Shown here: positions 13,636 to 19,793 of the stretch, piece after piece
Numbering within the stretch: position 1 is the stretch's first letter
Layout: each line of letters starts with the position of its first letter
IMG/VR virus record: IMGVR_UViG_3300045825_000192
Coordinates: 1-23,755 of that record
Reading direction: 5' to 3' (one strand)
Length of the DNA: 23,755 nt
Origin: a virus
The notes under the pieces: model-generated
Told to the model about the DNA's origin: nothing
Seen by the model: only the letters and a program-made list of their open reading frames with translations
The model's database searches: none
Position numbers and translations under genes: made by a program

Positions 13636-14406
13636 TTATAGCTCATCGGGTTCTGGCTCGTCCACTACCTCACCCGTGAGCCCCGCCAGAAGGGCCACCA
13701 CCGGAAGCATCTTCTTGCTAGTGACCCCCACGTGATCCCACCCGAATTGCCACATCTTGACCCTAGTGCGATATGCGTACACACACTCTGGGTTGAAGTT
13801 TCTTCGGGTAGAAAGACCAAAGGTTCTAAAGAACTTGGGGTCTCCGCTCCTGATGGCCCTTAGCGTTCCCAGCGGTGTGGGGTCATACCTCATCAGGATA
13901 GGAGCAAATACGGCAGAGAGATAGGTATTCGCGAAATAGAACTTAATATGGGTAGGCTTTCTATCGGGAAAATATGCAGGTAACTTCTGAGAGAAGAAGA
14001 TTAGGTCGGCCAAAAATTTTTGGATTAACTCGGTTGACCTATACAGTATTGTGACTTGAAGGTGGTGTGGTGTTTGGGTGATAACCATGTTCTGTAGGCA
14101 CCTACCTTGAGACCTTGAGTCCTTGATCCCATTCTTTAGTTGAACTGCCACACTGCTGTGGGGTTTCGAGGTCCGTGATGCCAGCTTAGCAAAGGCGGCC
14201 TCTATGTCTTGAACTGGCCAGTAGATCCGCTCGAGTTGTCGACCCTTGGACTTTGTATAACCAATATCGGTATAGTCCAAGGGGCAGCTGACTAGCTCGT
14301 CCCAAGTGAGCTCGAAGTGCTGATCGAATACTATCTTGCGAACCCCCGTGACCATGCCTTTAGCGCAGGCCACCTGACGGATGAACTCAAGCCACTTCGT
14401 TATCAT
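13636..14406 (-). CDS. Second thymidylate-synthase-fold protein, divergent
   Basis: A 256-residue protein. Overall similarity is low, but the core follows ThyA spacing: Cys103 in QGRCLQNMVI, Arg123-Ser124 in LYRSTELIQKF (+20) and Asp134 at the +31 position (FLADL), as in the gene encoded downstream and in T4 dCMP hydroxymethylase. A later segment, KFYFANTYLSAVF (about 155-167), could be the counterpart of the ThyA HLYSN region. The first 90 residues are unlike E. coli ThyA. It might be a partner, a second hydroxymethylase with another substrate, or a subunit of a heteromer. The C terminus is acidic (EVVDEPEPDEL). The start has AAAGGA. The fold assignment is moderate; the reaction is an inference. 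Confidence 0.62.
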   Translation of the reverse strand: MITKWLEFIRQVACAKGMVTGVRKIVFDQHFELTWDELVSCPLDYTDIGYTKSKGRQLERIYWPVQDIEAAFAKLASRTSKPHSSVAVQLKNGIKDSRSQGRCLQNMVITQTPHHLQVTILYRSTELIQKFLADLIFFSQKLPAYFPDRKPTHIKFYFANTYLSAVFAPILMRYDPTPLGTLRAIRSGDPKFFRTFGLSTRRNFNPECVYAYRTRVKMWQFGWDHVGVTSKKMLPVVALLAGLTGEVVDEPEPDEL

Positions 14407-14572
14407 GCTCGTCCTTTAGGGTTAATGTGTGATTCTGGTAGGTCCCCGTGAAGACCCGAGAGCGACCGTCCAGAAGTTTGGCCAACTCAGGGGTGAGGGG
14501 GACTTCTCCCACGGGCTTGCCCTTCTGGGAGATGAGTACGGTCTCCCCATGCACCGTGAGCCTAACCCTCAT
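14387..14572 (-). CDS. Small hypothetical protein
   Basis: A 61-residue protein that looks all-beta at the N terminus (RVRLTVHGETVLISQKGKPV) with a short acidic C-terminal strand. I recognise no family. It has a good CTGGAG ribosome site and overlaps both neighbours (MazG-like by 11 bases, ThyA-like by 20), which supports it as a real operon gene. It could be an accessory subunit of either enzyme. A DNA or nucleotide role is suggested only by position. Confidence 0.65.
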   Translation of the reverse strand: MRVRLTVHGETVLISQKGKPVGEVPLTPELAKLLDGRSRVFTGTYQNHTLTLKDEHDNEVA

Positions 14573-15011
14573 TGCGGCGCTCCAGGGCCAGAGCGGCTAT
14601 CGCGGCTGTGGCATCGAAGGTCGGGTAAGGTCGGGGTAGGAGGGTGCTGTGGTCTGGGCCTACCCAGCCTGGGGGCTTGACCACATCCAGGGGACTACCG
14701 CGCTTGCTGTCAGAGCCGTCCGGTTTGGCCAACCGTTTAGTCATGTTCGCCTCTTGCACCCGATTCCACAGAGGCTGCCAGGGGAGTCCCATCATGTGGG
14801 CGGTTCCCATCGCGATGTAGACCAGGTCTATGAGCGCGTCAGCCATGCCTTCCAGGTCATCGCGCGCGGCAGAGTCCTCGAACTCTGAGAGTTCTTCATG
14901 CAGGAAGTTCCTGCGAAATTTGTAGGCCTCCCAATCTAGAAGGCTTGGCTCGGTGGCCATCGGGACACAAAACTTGTTGTGGAAGGCCAGCACGTCATCA
15001 GAGTTTGTCAT
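14562..15011 (-). CDS. MazG-like dNTP pyrophosphohydrolase
   Basis: A 149-residue all-alpha NTP pyrophosphatase. The metal-binding pattern is Glu39/Glu40-x-x-Glu43 (HEELSEFE) and Asp58-x-x-x-Asp62 (MADALIDLVY), followed by the conserved VQEANMTK. A Lys/Pro-rich tail (RGSPLDVVKPPGW) is usual in phage members annotated as MazG or phosphoribosyl-ATP-pyrophosphatase-like. It would hydrolyse a dNTP to dNMP and pyrophosphate. In this cluster a dCTPase- or dUTPase-like job, supplying dCMP to the deaminase or the ThyA-like enzymes, is the natural reading but is inferred. It overlaps the kinase gene by 14 bases. Confidence 0.85.
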   Translation of the reverse strand: MTNSDDVLAFHNKFCVPMATEPSLLDWEAYKFRRNFLHEELSEFEDSAARDDLEGMADALIDLVYIAMGTAHMMGLPWQPLWNRVQEANMTKRLAKPDGSDSKRGSPLDVVKPPGWVGPDHSTLLPRPYPTFDATAAIAALALERRNEG

Positions 15012-15519
15012 GGGGTTTCTCTAGGTGGTTGATAACTTGATTCATGATCCAGCTGTACTCGTAGGTCTCGTAGTCCCAGTGGGCCACAGTGAAGCCTGTG
15101 AGGGCCAGCTGGTCTAGAGTGAGGTCGTAGGCCCCTAAGAGCTGCTTAGAACGTTGGATGACTCCGTCCATCTGGGGGCGGTCCCCAAAGTCAAAGATGG
15201 CTTCATCACTCGGGCGGCAGTAGATGATGAGGGGTTCCTCAGCCAGGAGGAAGCTGTATTCCTCAGCTAGCTCGGCATCCGAGTAGATATAAGAGCCCCG
15301 GCAGATCGGCCCGTAGATGGGCTCGCTGATGGTACACAGCCGGTCTAGGATGAGGGGAAGGTTCTTAGACATCTCAGCTGCCTTCCGAAGGTAGAGCTTA
15401 CCCTCGGAGGATGTGGATGGCCTTCTTCGGTTGTTCATCACCAGCAGCTTGAGGTCCTCTGATAAGCGGGCAACCAGTGTGGTCTTCCCTGAGTTATCCA
15501 TACCCTCGACGATGATCAT
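14998..15519 (-). CDS. Deoxynucleoside monophosphate kinase (thymidylate-kinase-like P-loop protein)
   Basis: A 173-residue P-loop kinase with Walker A GMDNSGKTT at 6-14, preceded by IIVE as in thymidylate kinases. DRLCTISEPIYG (about 59-70) corresponds to the DR-x-xxS-x-xxY substrate loop, and IIYCRPSDE is the base- and lid-side strand. It would phosphorylate dTMP or a modified dNMP to the diphosphate. It is the first gene of the leftward operon, 28 bases after the -10 of the candidate promoter in the divergent region, with the leader TTAACCAAGGAGAAAACT before its ATG. The exact nucleotide specificity cannot be read from sequence. Confidence 0.83.
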   Translation of the reverse strand: MIIVEGMDNSGKTTLVARLSEDLKLLVMNNRRRPSTSSEGKLYLRKAAEMSKNLPLILDRLCTISEPIYGPICRGSYIYSDAELAEEYSFLLAEEPLIIYCRPSDEAIFDFGDRPQMDGVIQRSKQLLGAYDLTLDQLALTGFTVAHWDYETYEYSWIMNQVINHLEKPHDKL

Positions 15520-15546
15520 AGTTTTCTCCTTGGTTAAAGAGCTCCC

Positions 15547-15575
15547 ATCATATCAGCTAAGAACTCGCAACCCAT
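15547..15575 (-). promoter_or_regulatory. Candidate leftward promoter of the replication operon
   Basis: On the minus strand TGATATGAT is an extended -10, preceded by GGGTTGC-GAGTTCTT. The promoter at 250-278 shares GGGTTGC, AGTTCTT and TGATATGATG, with two bases fewer between the first two. The -35 at 17 bases (ATGGGT) is poor. It faces away from the rightward genes and lies directly ahead of the kinase gene. Confidence 0.5.
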
Positions 15576-15597
15576 TAAGAATATCAATAAATTTACA

Positions 15598-15626
15598 GCA
15601 ACCTCGGCTACCCCGATGGCTATAAT
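15598..15626 (+). promoter_or_regulatory. Candidate rightward promoter of the primase operon
   Basis: A perfect TATAAT at 15,621-15,626 has TGGC just upstream. The hexamer 17 bases before it is GCAACC, which is no -35 consensus; TTTACA at 15,592-15,597 is better but 23 bases away. The position, about 34 bases before the 58-residue HTH gene and opposed to the leftward promoter, is what supports it. Confidence 0.4.
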
Positions 15627-15659
15627 GGGCCTCCCAAATATAAATGTGCGGAGATCTCA

Positions 15660-15836
15660 ATGCCAAGGACAGTCCCTGTCTCGGAGGCGGCCCGGATGCT
15701 AGGGCTGACCCATCAACAAGTACTCAACCGGATCTATCGAGGGAAGCTCAAGGCCAAGAAGGAGGACTGGTGCTGGAGGGTCTACCTCTCGAGCATTCGG
15801 GCTGAGCTTCGGGAACCCCAGCATGACCTCAGTTGA
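15660..15836 (+). CDS. Small HTH (excisionase/AlpA-like fold) DNA-binding protein
   Basis: A 58-residue protein. Residues 6-28 (PVSEAARMLGLTHQQVLNRI) form a helix-turn-helix of the HTH_17/AlpA type. The sequence ends with a basic stretch, an aromatic wing (EDWCWRVYLSSIRAEL, 38-50) and a short tail. The ATG has GGAG six bases upstream. The gene overlaps the primase-helicase gene by 14 bases and is the first rightward gene, next to the divergent promoters. It may therefore regulate both arms or mark the replication origin for the primase. There is no integrase nearby, so an excisionase role is unlikely. The wing resembles those of the two leftward HTH proteins. Confidence 0.82.
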   Translation: MPRTVPVSEAARMLGLTHQQVLNRIYRGKLKAKKEDWCWRVYLSSIRAELREPQHDLS

Positions 15837-17673
15837 GTTCCTCTTAAGGGTCTGGTCCACCCAGTGTCAAGAAGGTGACTTCGTCTGCCTATCGGTCAAG
15901 GGCAATTCCTGGAAAGATTACTCATTCCCCTATGACAGTAACCTCAAGCATGAGCTAGCCCAGTGGGTAGACAACCATGCAGCCAGGGACATGTATTTCT
16001 GCCCCTTACCGTTCTCTGAGCCCAGACGTCGCAAGGAGGCCGTAGCCCGTAGCTCTTTCTTGTGGTCAGACATCGACGATGGGGACTACTCCAAGTCCGA
16101 GCCCACAGTCCTGTGGGAGTCATCCCCTGGTCGTTTCCAAGGGCTCTGGCAGTTGCCCGCCCCAGTGGAGCCTGAGCAGGCCGCTGAGATGTCTAAGCGC
16201 ATGGCCTACTACCTGGGCGCGGACCGCGGGGGCTGGGACCTGACCCAGGTCTTGCGTATCCCTGGCACCCACAATCTCAAATACCCTGCCAAGCCTGTGG
16301 TGACCTTGCGCCACTGGAATGACTCTATCCTCCGCCGCGTCCCCCAGTCCACACTGGATAAATGGAGAGCCTCCCTCCCTAAGAAGTTAATCCGGATCAT
16401 CGAAGGGCCTGCCGAGCAGGGCAAAAGGTCAGACATGCTGTGGTATCTAGAGCACGAGATGTGTGATCTGGGTTTGCCCATACGGGATGTCTTCAGTATC
16501 TTGCGAGACTCAGCCTGGAATAAATACCGCGAGCGGGGCGATGAGGACGCCCGCTTCGGGGCCGAGATGGAGAAGCTCCGTGCCGACCGAGGGGCCAAAG
16601 GGGAACCCACGAAGGTAGAGTCCACACCACTGAATGTGACCTCCTATGACGACCTCATGCGGAGCGAGGACAGCGAGCCAGGGTGGATGGTGGAGGGTTT
16701 CTGGATGAGGAACTCACATGGTATCATCGCGGGGCAACCGAAATCATTCAAGTCCACACTGTGCATGGACATGCTATTCTCTGTGGCCACTGGGCACCCG
16801 TTCTTAGGTAAGCCCGTCCACCAGATAGGCCCCGTGCTGGTTATCCAGAACGAGAATGCGGACTGGATCATGAAGGACCGCCTGGCTAAGCTGAGCATGA
16901 AGCATGGGATGCTGGGTAGCATCAGCAACAGCACGAGAAACCCGCAAAAGCTCGTAGGGAGCTGGCCGAAAGGCGCCCCCGTGCTGGATGACAACGGCAG
17001 GCCTACAGGCCGCGAGAGGCCCGTTCCTATTTATTTCATCAATCAGCAGAGCTTCATGCTGGACGACGCTGATAACAAGCAAGCTCTCGAAGACCTTATC
17101 GCGCGTATCCGCCCTGTGGCTATCAACCTAGACCCACTGTACTTGATGTTCGGAGGGGATGTGAACTCAGCCAAGGACCTAGCTCCCGTGCTCCAGTGGT
17201 GCCTGTATATCAAGCAGAAGTACAAGTGCTCGGTCATCCTGGTCCACCACTATGGCAAGGGCGGCGAGGAGAAGCGTGGGGGCCAACGCATGCTGGGGTC
17301 TGCCACACTTCATGGTTGGATCGAGTCCGCCTGGTACCTGGACCGCCAGGAGGCCGAGGCGGGCTCCGAGGTAGTGTCCCTAGAGTGCGAGTTCCGCGGC
17401 GCCGCTGGCCGGTCCGTAGAGGTCGCTATAACGATGTCTGACATGGGGGCTAAGGATGGGTTCTACTATGGATCTGAGATTTATGAGAGCCCTGCGGATG
17501 AGTCAGGAATATTTATCAACCTAACGAATGCCCTGGGAGGCCTCTCCGTGCAGGGCCTAGCTGGGAAGGTGGATATGAGCCGAGAGAAGTGCCAGAGGCT
17601 CTTGACTAAGCTTGAGAAAGAAGGAAAGATAATGAAGGAAGGACGCAATTATGTCATCAAACCGAAAGAGTAA
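15823..17673 (+). CDS. Primase-helicase: RepB-like AEP primase fused to RepA-like AAA ATPase
   Basis: A 616-residue fusion. The N-terminal half has an archaeo-eukaryotic-type primase pattern: Asp83-x-Asp85 in SDIDDGD, SSPGRFQGLWQL (100-111), and the RepB-type block with Arg145 in RIPGTHNLKYP. The middle has an AAA_25/RepA-like helicase core with Walker A GQPKSFKST (304-312), Walker B INLDPLY (434-440) and VILVHHYGKG (471-480), whose His pair is typical of RepA-like hexamers. Residues about 560-613 form a winged helix (LAGKVDMSREKCQRLLTKLE). It would prime and unwind the fork for the polymerase, replacing the T7 gp4 type. It lies rightward and apart from the polymerase operon. Confidence 0.9.
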   Translation: MTSVEFLLRVWSTQCQEGDFVCLSVKGNSWKDYSFPYDSNLKHELAQWVDNHAARDMYFCPLPFSEPRRRKEAVARSSFLWSDIDDGDYSKSEPTVLWESSPGRFQGLWQLPAPVEPEQAAEMSKRMAYYLGADRGGWDLTQVLRIPGTHNLKYPAKPVVTLRHWNDSILRRVPQSTLDKWRASLPKKLIRIIEGPAEQGKRSDMLWYLEHEMCDLGLPIRDVFSILRDSAWNKYRERGDEDARFGAEMEKLRADRGAKGEPTKVESTPLNVTSYDDLMRSEDSEPGWMVEGFWMRNSHGIIAGQPKSFKSTLCMDMLFSVATGHPFLGKPVHQIGPVLVIQNENADWIMKDRLAKLSMKHGMLGSISNSTRNPQKLVGSWPKGAPVLDDNGRPTGRERPVPIYFINQQSFMLDDADNKQALEDLIARIRPVAINLDPLYLMFGGDVNSAKDLAPVLQWCLYIKQKYKCSVILVHHYGKGGEEKRGGQRMLGSATLHGWIESAWYLDRQEAEAGSEVVSLECEFRGAAGRSVEVAITMSDMGAKDGFYYGSEIYESPADESGIFINLTNALGGLSVQGLAGKVDMSREKCQRLLTKLEKEGKIMKEGRNYVIKPKE

Positions 17674-18037
17674 GCTGGCCCTAGAACACACCATTCCACT
17701 GGCCTCGAGGACGCCCACAGGTGTCCCGACCTATGGGGACTGGGAGCGTCGAGAGCGTGGCCTCCACACCTTTATGAGGCCCAGGGATCTCGTGGAGTGG
17801 GACCTTCTGAGGGCTGAAATGGTGGCCGGAGTAGTGGCCTCCACACCCACCTGGGCAGTGGTTCCTTATGGCATCCTAAGGGCCTATGCAGCAAGCCAGA
17901 GACGCGACCTGGGCAGCCATGTGGAGGGCTACTGTGAGCACCCGATGTGCTACTTTTGGAGTGGCCTGGAGCTCGGTCATGCGGGATCTCGGTGGCCCGC
18001 TGTGGTGATCTCGGCATATGAGGAACTGGTGTCGTGA
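17651..18037 (+). CDS. Hypothetical protein
   Basis: A 128-residue protein of no family I recognise. It contains a middle helical stretch (VEWDLLRAEMVAGVV) and a short motif with two cysteines and an aromatic cluster (GYCEHPMCYFW, about 93-103), followed by GLELGHAGSRWP. The Cys-x4-Cys pair and His residues could hold a metal, but the set is incomplete. The ATG overlaps the primase-helicase gene by 23 bases and has AAGGAAGG upstream, so it is probably co-expressed with it. The gene ends before a long A+T-rich non-coding stretch. Confidence 0.65.
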   Translation: MSSNRKSKLALEHTIPLASRTPTGVPTYGDWERRERGLHTFMRPRDLVEWDLLRAEMVAGVVASTPTWAVVPYGILRAYAASQRRDLGSHVEGYCEHPMCYFWSGLELGHAGSRWPAVVISAYEELVS

Positions 18038-18131
18038 GTGCAGAACATATGCTAATATTTTGTAAGAACTTGTTTAGTAATAAGACAGCACCCGCAGCTT
18101 TTTTTCAATCATATATTTTTTATTCCTTTCC

Positions 18132-18140
18132 TGTTATGAT
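18132..18140 (+). promoter_or_regulatory. Candidate extended -10 promoter in the 18-kb control region
   Basis: TGTTATGAT is an extended -10 (TG, one base, TATGAT) in an A+T-rich stretch (18,100-18,130) with poly-T runs but no clear -35. It lies about 45 bases before a hairpin and the AGGAGG/GGAG sites of a short leader. It could start the transcript that carries the multi-wHTH and terminase genes. Confidence 0.4.
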
Positions 18141-18192
18141 TAGGTTCACTGTTTCCCTGGGAAAGGAGGAAGAATTGGAGTCAAAATGGAAA

Positions 18193-18227
18193 CCCGCAGC
18201 GAACAATATAAAATTGCTATCTGCGGG
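18193..18227 (+). ncRNA. Two-tier RNA hairpin in the leader
   Basis: CCCGCAG (18,193-18,199) pairs with CTGCGGG (18,221-18,227). Inside, a symmetric 4x4 internal loop (cgaa and ctat) separates this stem from CAAT/ATTG with a 5-base loop. This is ordered structure beyond a chance palindrome and lies inside a possible leader peptide, 18 bases before the terminator hairpin. It could be the first arm of an attenuator or part of a small RNA. Confidence 0.5.
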
Positions 18228-18244
18228 GCCCCTTTATAAAAGAT

Positions 18245-18287
18245 AAAAAAAGGACCCTACTGCGGCTGGGGCCTCCGCTGTCCTTTT
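18245..18287. terminator. Bidirectional terminator-like hairpin
   Basis: AAAAGGAC (18,248-18,255) pairs with GTCCTTTT (18,280-18,287), with an inner GCGG/CCGC stem (18,262-18,265 with 18,275-18,278). Reading right it ends in only four T residues; reading left it ends in seven. It would end leftward transcripts well and rightward transcripts only partly, which would leave room for regulated read-through into the packaging genes. Confidence 0.7.
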
Positions 18288-18331
18288 AAGAAGTAGTTTA
18301 CGGGCCGCTAGCCCACAGACTGGAGAACTTT

Positions 18332-19117
18332 ATGGATGAAGAATACTTTGAAGATATTTTGGAGCAACTGGATGGTATGGGAGCATTCACCTATGCTGAG
18401 CTAATGATCATGACCGGTGGGAAGATGCTCACTGGCTATAGAACTAATCATCTGCTCTTGAGAGCCGTTGAAAAGGGGGAGGTTTCTACTCACTTCGGTC
18501 AGAATGGTGTGAGATATTTTCAATACCCCGCGTTTGAGAAGGCCCTCAGGTCTGGCCGAGGCCCAGGTCGACCTAGAGATGATCAACTCTACTCTAAAAG
18601 GAAGGAGAAGTTCTTGGATGTGGTTAAGAAGAACCCTGGAGTCAATGGGAGGAGAATTCGTACTTCTGTGGGATGCACTCAGGCTCCGTTTGATAAGTTG
18701 GAGGAAGAACTTCTTGAAGAAGGAAAACTCTACCGTGTGAGAGAAGGGGCCAGTTGGAAGTACTTTGTGGAAGGTGAAGTAGTCCCGAAGATTGAGAAGG
18801 CATCAGGGAGGCCAGACGATCTTGAAGAGAAGCTCAACTCTATGAGTCCAGGTGAGAGAAAACTTCTTGTCAAGAGGATTGAGAAAGGGATGAAGGAGTT
18901 GAAGAAGGAGCGAACCATCGAGCTTCAGGTAGCCAGCGTTCTGAGGACGTTCGGAGGGGTTCCCTGGTGGAGTCTGGGTCAGCACTTGAACGAACTGTTC
19001 TCTGTGGGAGACTCTCTCAGGCTTTCAGACAGGGCCGTTCGCCAGTCGTTGGGTTTGAGATTAGAGGTCCTGGAGGAAGAGAAAACTCTTGGGGAGAAAT
19101 GGTTCTTTCCTCTGTAG
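18332..19117 (+). CDS. Multi-winged-helix protein with AT-hook-like motif, likely regulator
   Basis: A 261-residue protein without a family I can name. Three segments look like winged helices: about 15-66 (FTYAELMIMTGGK to VRYFQYP), about 90-147 (ending in LEEELLEEGKLYRV and WKYF) and about 196-261 (SLGQHLNELFSVGDS, then DRAVRQSLG and WFF). Between the first two lies GRGPGRPRD (75-83), an AT-hook-like minor-groove motif. A charged Lys/Glu region (about 155-195) links to the third. The start has GGAG. The gene uses more A/T-ending codons than its neighbours, which hints at a separate origin. Lying between a control region and the terminase genes, it is a candidate late-gene activator or DNA organiser. 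Confidence 0.7.
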   Translation: MDEEYFEDILEQLDGMGAFTYAELMIMTGGKMLTGYRTNHLLLRAVEKGEVSTHFGQNGVRYFQYPAFEKALRSGRGPGRPRDDQLYSKRKEKFLDVVKKNPGVNGRRIRTSVGCTQAPFDKLEEELLEEGKLYRVREGASWKYFVEGEVVPKIEKASGRPDDLEEKLNSMSPGERKLLVKRIEKGMKELKKERTIELQVASVLRTFGGVPWWSLGQHLNELFSVGDSLRLSDRAVRQSLGLRLEVLEEEKTLGEKWFFPL

Positions 19118-19165
19118 ATTGTTCCAAACCACTACCCTTCGGTTGAATTAGGATTTATGGTATAA

Positions 19166-19720
19166 ATGCGACCTATGACGATCAAACGACACCCTAAGGC
19201 CAGGAACCTCAGTGCAGATGCGGATGGTCGTCTTGTGATCACCCATGACCCTGAGAAGTACATGAAGCCGATCTGTGACCTTCTGGAGAAGAACATCTCT
19301 CTCCGGAAGGCCTGCGACATGGTTGGGGGTCCGTCCTTCTCTGTGGTCATCAAGTGGACGCACACCGAGAAGTACCGGTTGATGTACGATGCCGCCCGCA
19401 GGATTGGCTACTCCTTCATGGCGGATGAACTCTTGCACATCGCAGACACCCAGCAGGCTGTGGAAGTCGACGAGGACACAGGCGAGGTCAAGAAGCGGCG
19501 TTTCGACCAGATTGACGTCGCTATGACCAAACACCGGATCGACACCCGCAAGTGGATGCTGGCGAAGATGCTGCCCAAAATCTACGGCGAGAGAATCGTC
19601 TCCGAACATGTGGGCCCTGACGGGGGCCCTCTGCAGATCGCCGCCCTTGACCTCAAGGGGTTGAGCACTGAGGAGCTTTCCGTGCTGCAGAAGTTACTGG
19701 CGAAGGCCAATGGCAGCTGA
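19166..19720 (+). CDS. terS: Terminase small subunit
   Basis: A 184-residue protein. An N-terminal HTH-like part (EKNISLRKACDMVGGPSFSV, about 41-60) is followed by a helical oligomerisation region with YDAARRIGYSFMADELLHIA. The typical TerS end of this family follows (MTKHRIDTRKWMLAKMLPKIYGER), then a flexible C terminus. TerS recognises the packaging site and loads the large subunit. The gene directly precedes the large-subunit gene. The ribosome site is weak (AGGAT), and a second ATG at 19,175-19,177 is a possible start. The stretch before the gene (19,118-19,165) is A+T-rich. Confidence 0.87.
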   Translation: MRPMTIKRHPKARNLSADADGRLVITHDPEKYMKPICDLLEKNISLRKACDMVGGPSFSVVIKWTHTEKYRLMYDAARRIGYSFMADELLHIADTQQAVEVDEDTGEVKKRRFDQIDVAMTKHRIDTRKWMLAKMLPKIYGERIVSEHVGPDGGPLQIAALDLKGLSTEELSVLQKLLAKANGS

Positions 19721-19793
19721 CTCACCACCACGCAGGGACCTAGCCGGCCCCAAGAGACGGGCTAGCCGCTCGCTGGTTCTACCCCTACCGTGA
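19710..19793 (+). CDS. Possible 27-residue leader ORF coupled to the large terminase
   Basis: ATG at 19,710 opens 27 codons (basic, Arg/Pro/Ser-rich; ends SLVLPLP) and stops at TGA 19,791-19,793, which overlaps the GTG start of the large terminase (GTGA). AAGG lies three bases upstream. The large-subunit GTG has no clear ribosome site of its own, so coupling through this short frame would explain its translation. A stem CTAGCC/GGCTAG (19,740-19,745 with 19,760-19,765) lies inside. The product may be meaningless; the coupling is the point. Confidence 0.3.
   Translation: MAADSPPRRDLAGPKRRASRSLVLPLP

Larger units (their letters stand above)
18038..18331 (+). other. Structured non-coding control region between early-type and packaging genes
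   Basis: This 294-base stretch has no convincing gene. It holds T runs at 18,099-18,105, a candidate promoter, a two-tier hairpin (18,193-18,227), a terminator-like hairpin (18,245-18,287) and a weak short ORF at 18,186-18,239 encoding METRSEQYKIAICGAPL behind GGAG. A longer frame at 18,034-18,246 exists, but it crosses the A+T-rich promoter and the hairpin and looks accidental. CCCGCAG occurs at 18,091-18,097 and 18,193-18,199, with complements CTGCGGG at 18,221-18,227 and CTGCGG at 18,260-18,265, so alternative pairings are possible. Confidence 0.6.

Noticed and set aside
15660-15836. Excisionase of a temperate phage
   Set aside because: The fold fits, but there is no integrase, attachment site or repressor in the window and the gene is coupled to replication.
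18034-18246. 70-codon GTG frame after the 128-residue gene
   Set aside because: It overlaps the upstream stop as GTGA, but it runs through poly-T, a likely promoter and a hairpin, has an odd Phe/Ser-rich composition and matches no family.
19138-19166. TTCGGT-17-TATAAA as a promoter for the terminase genes
   Set aside because: The -10 overlaps the first ATG of terS, so transcription would start after the start codon; only the second ATG at 19,175 would remain and it would be almost leaderless.
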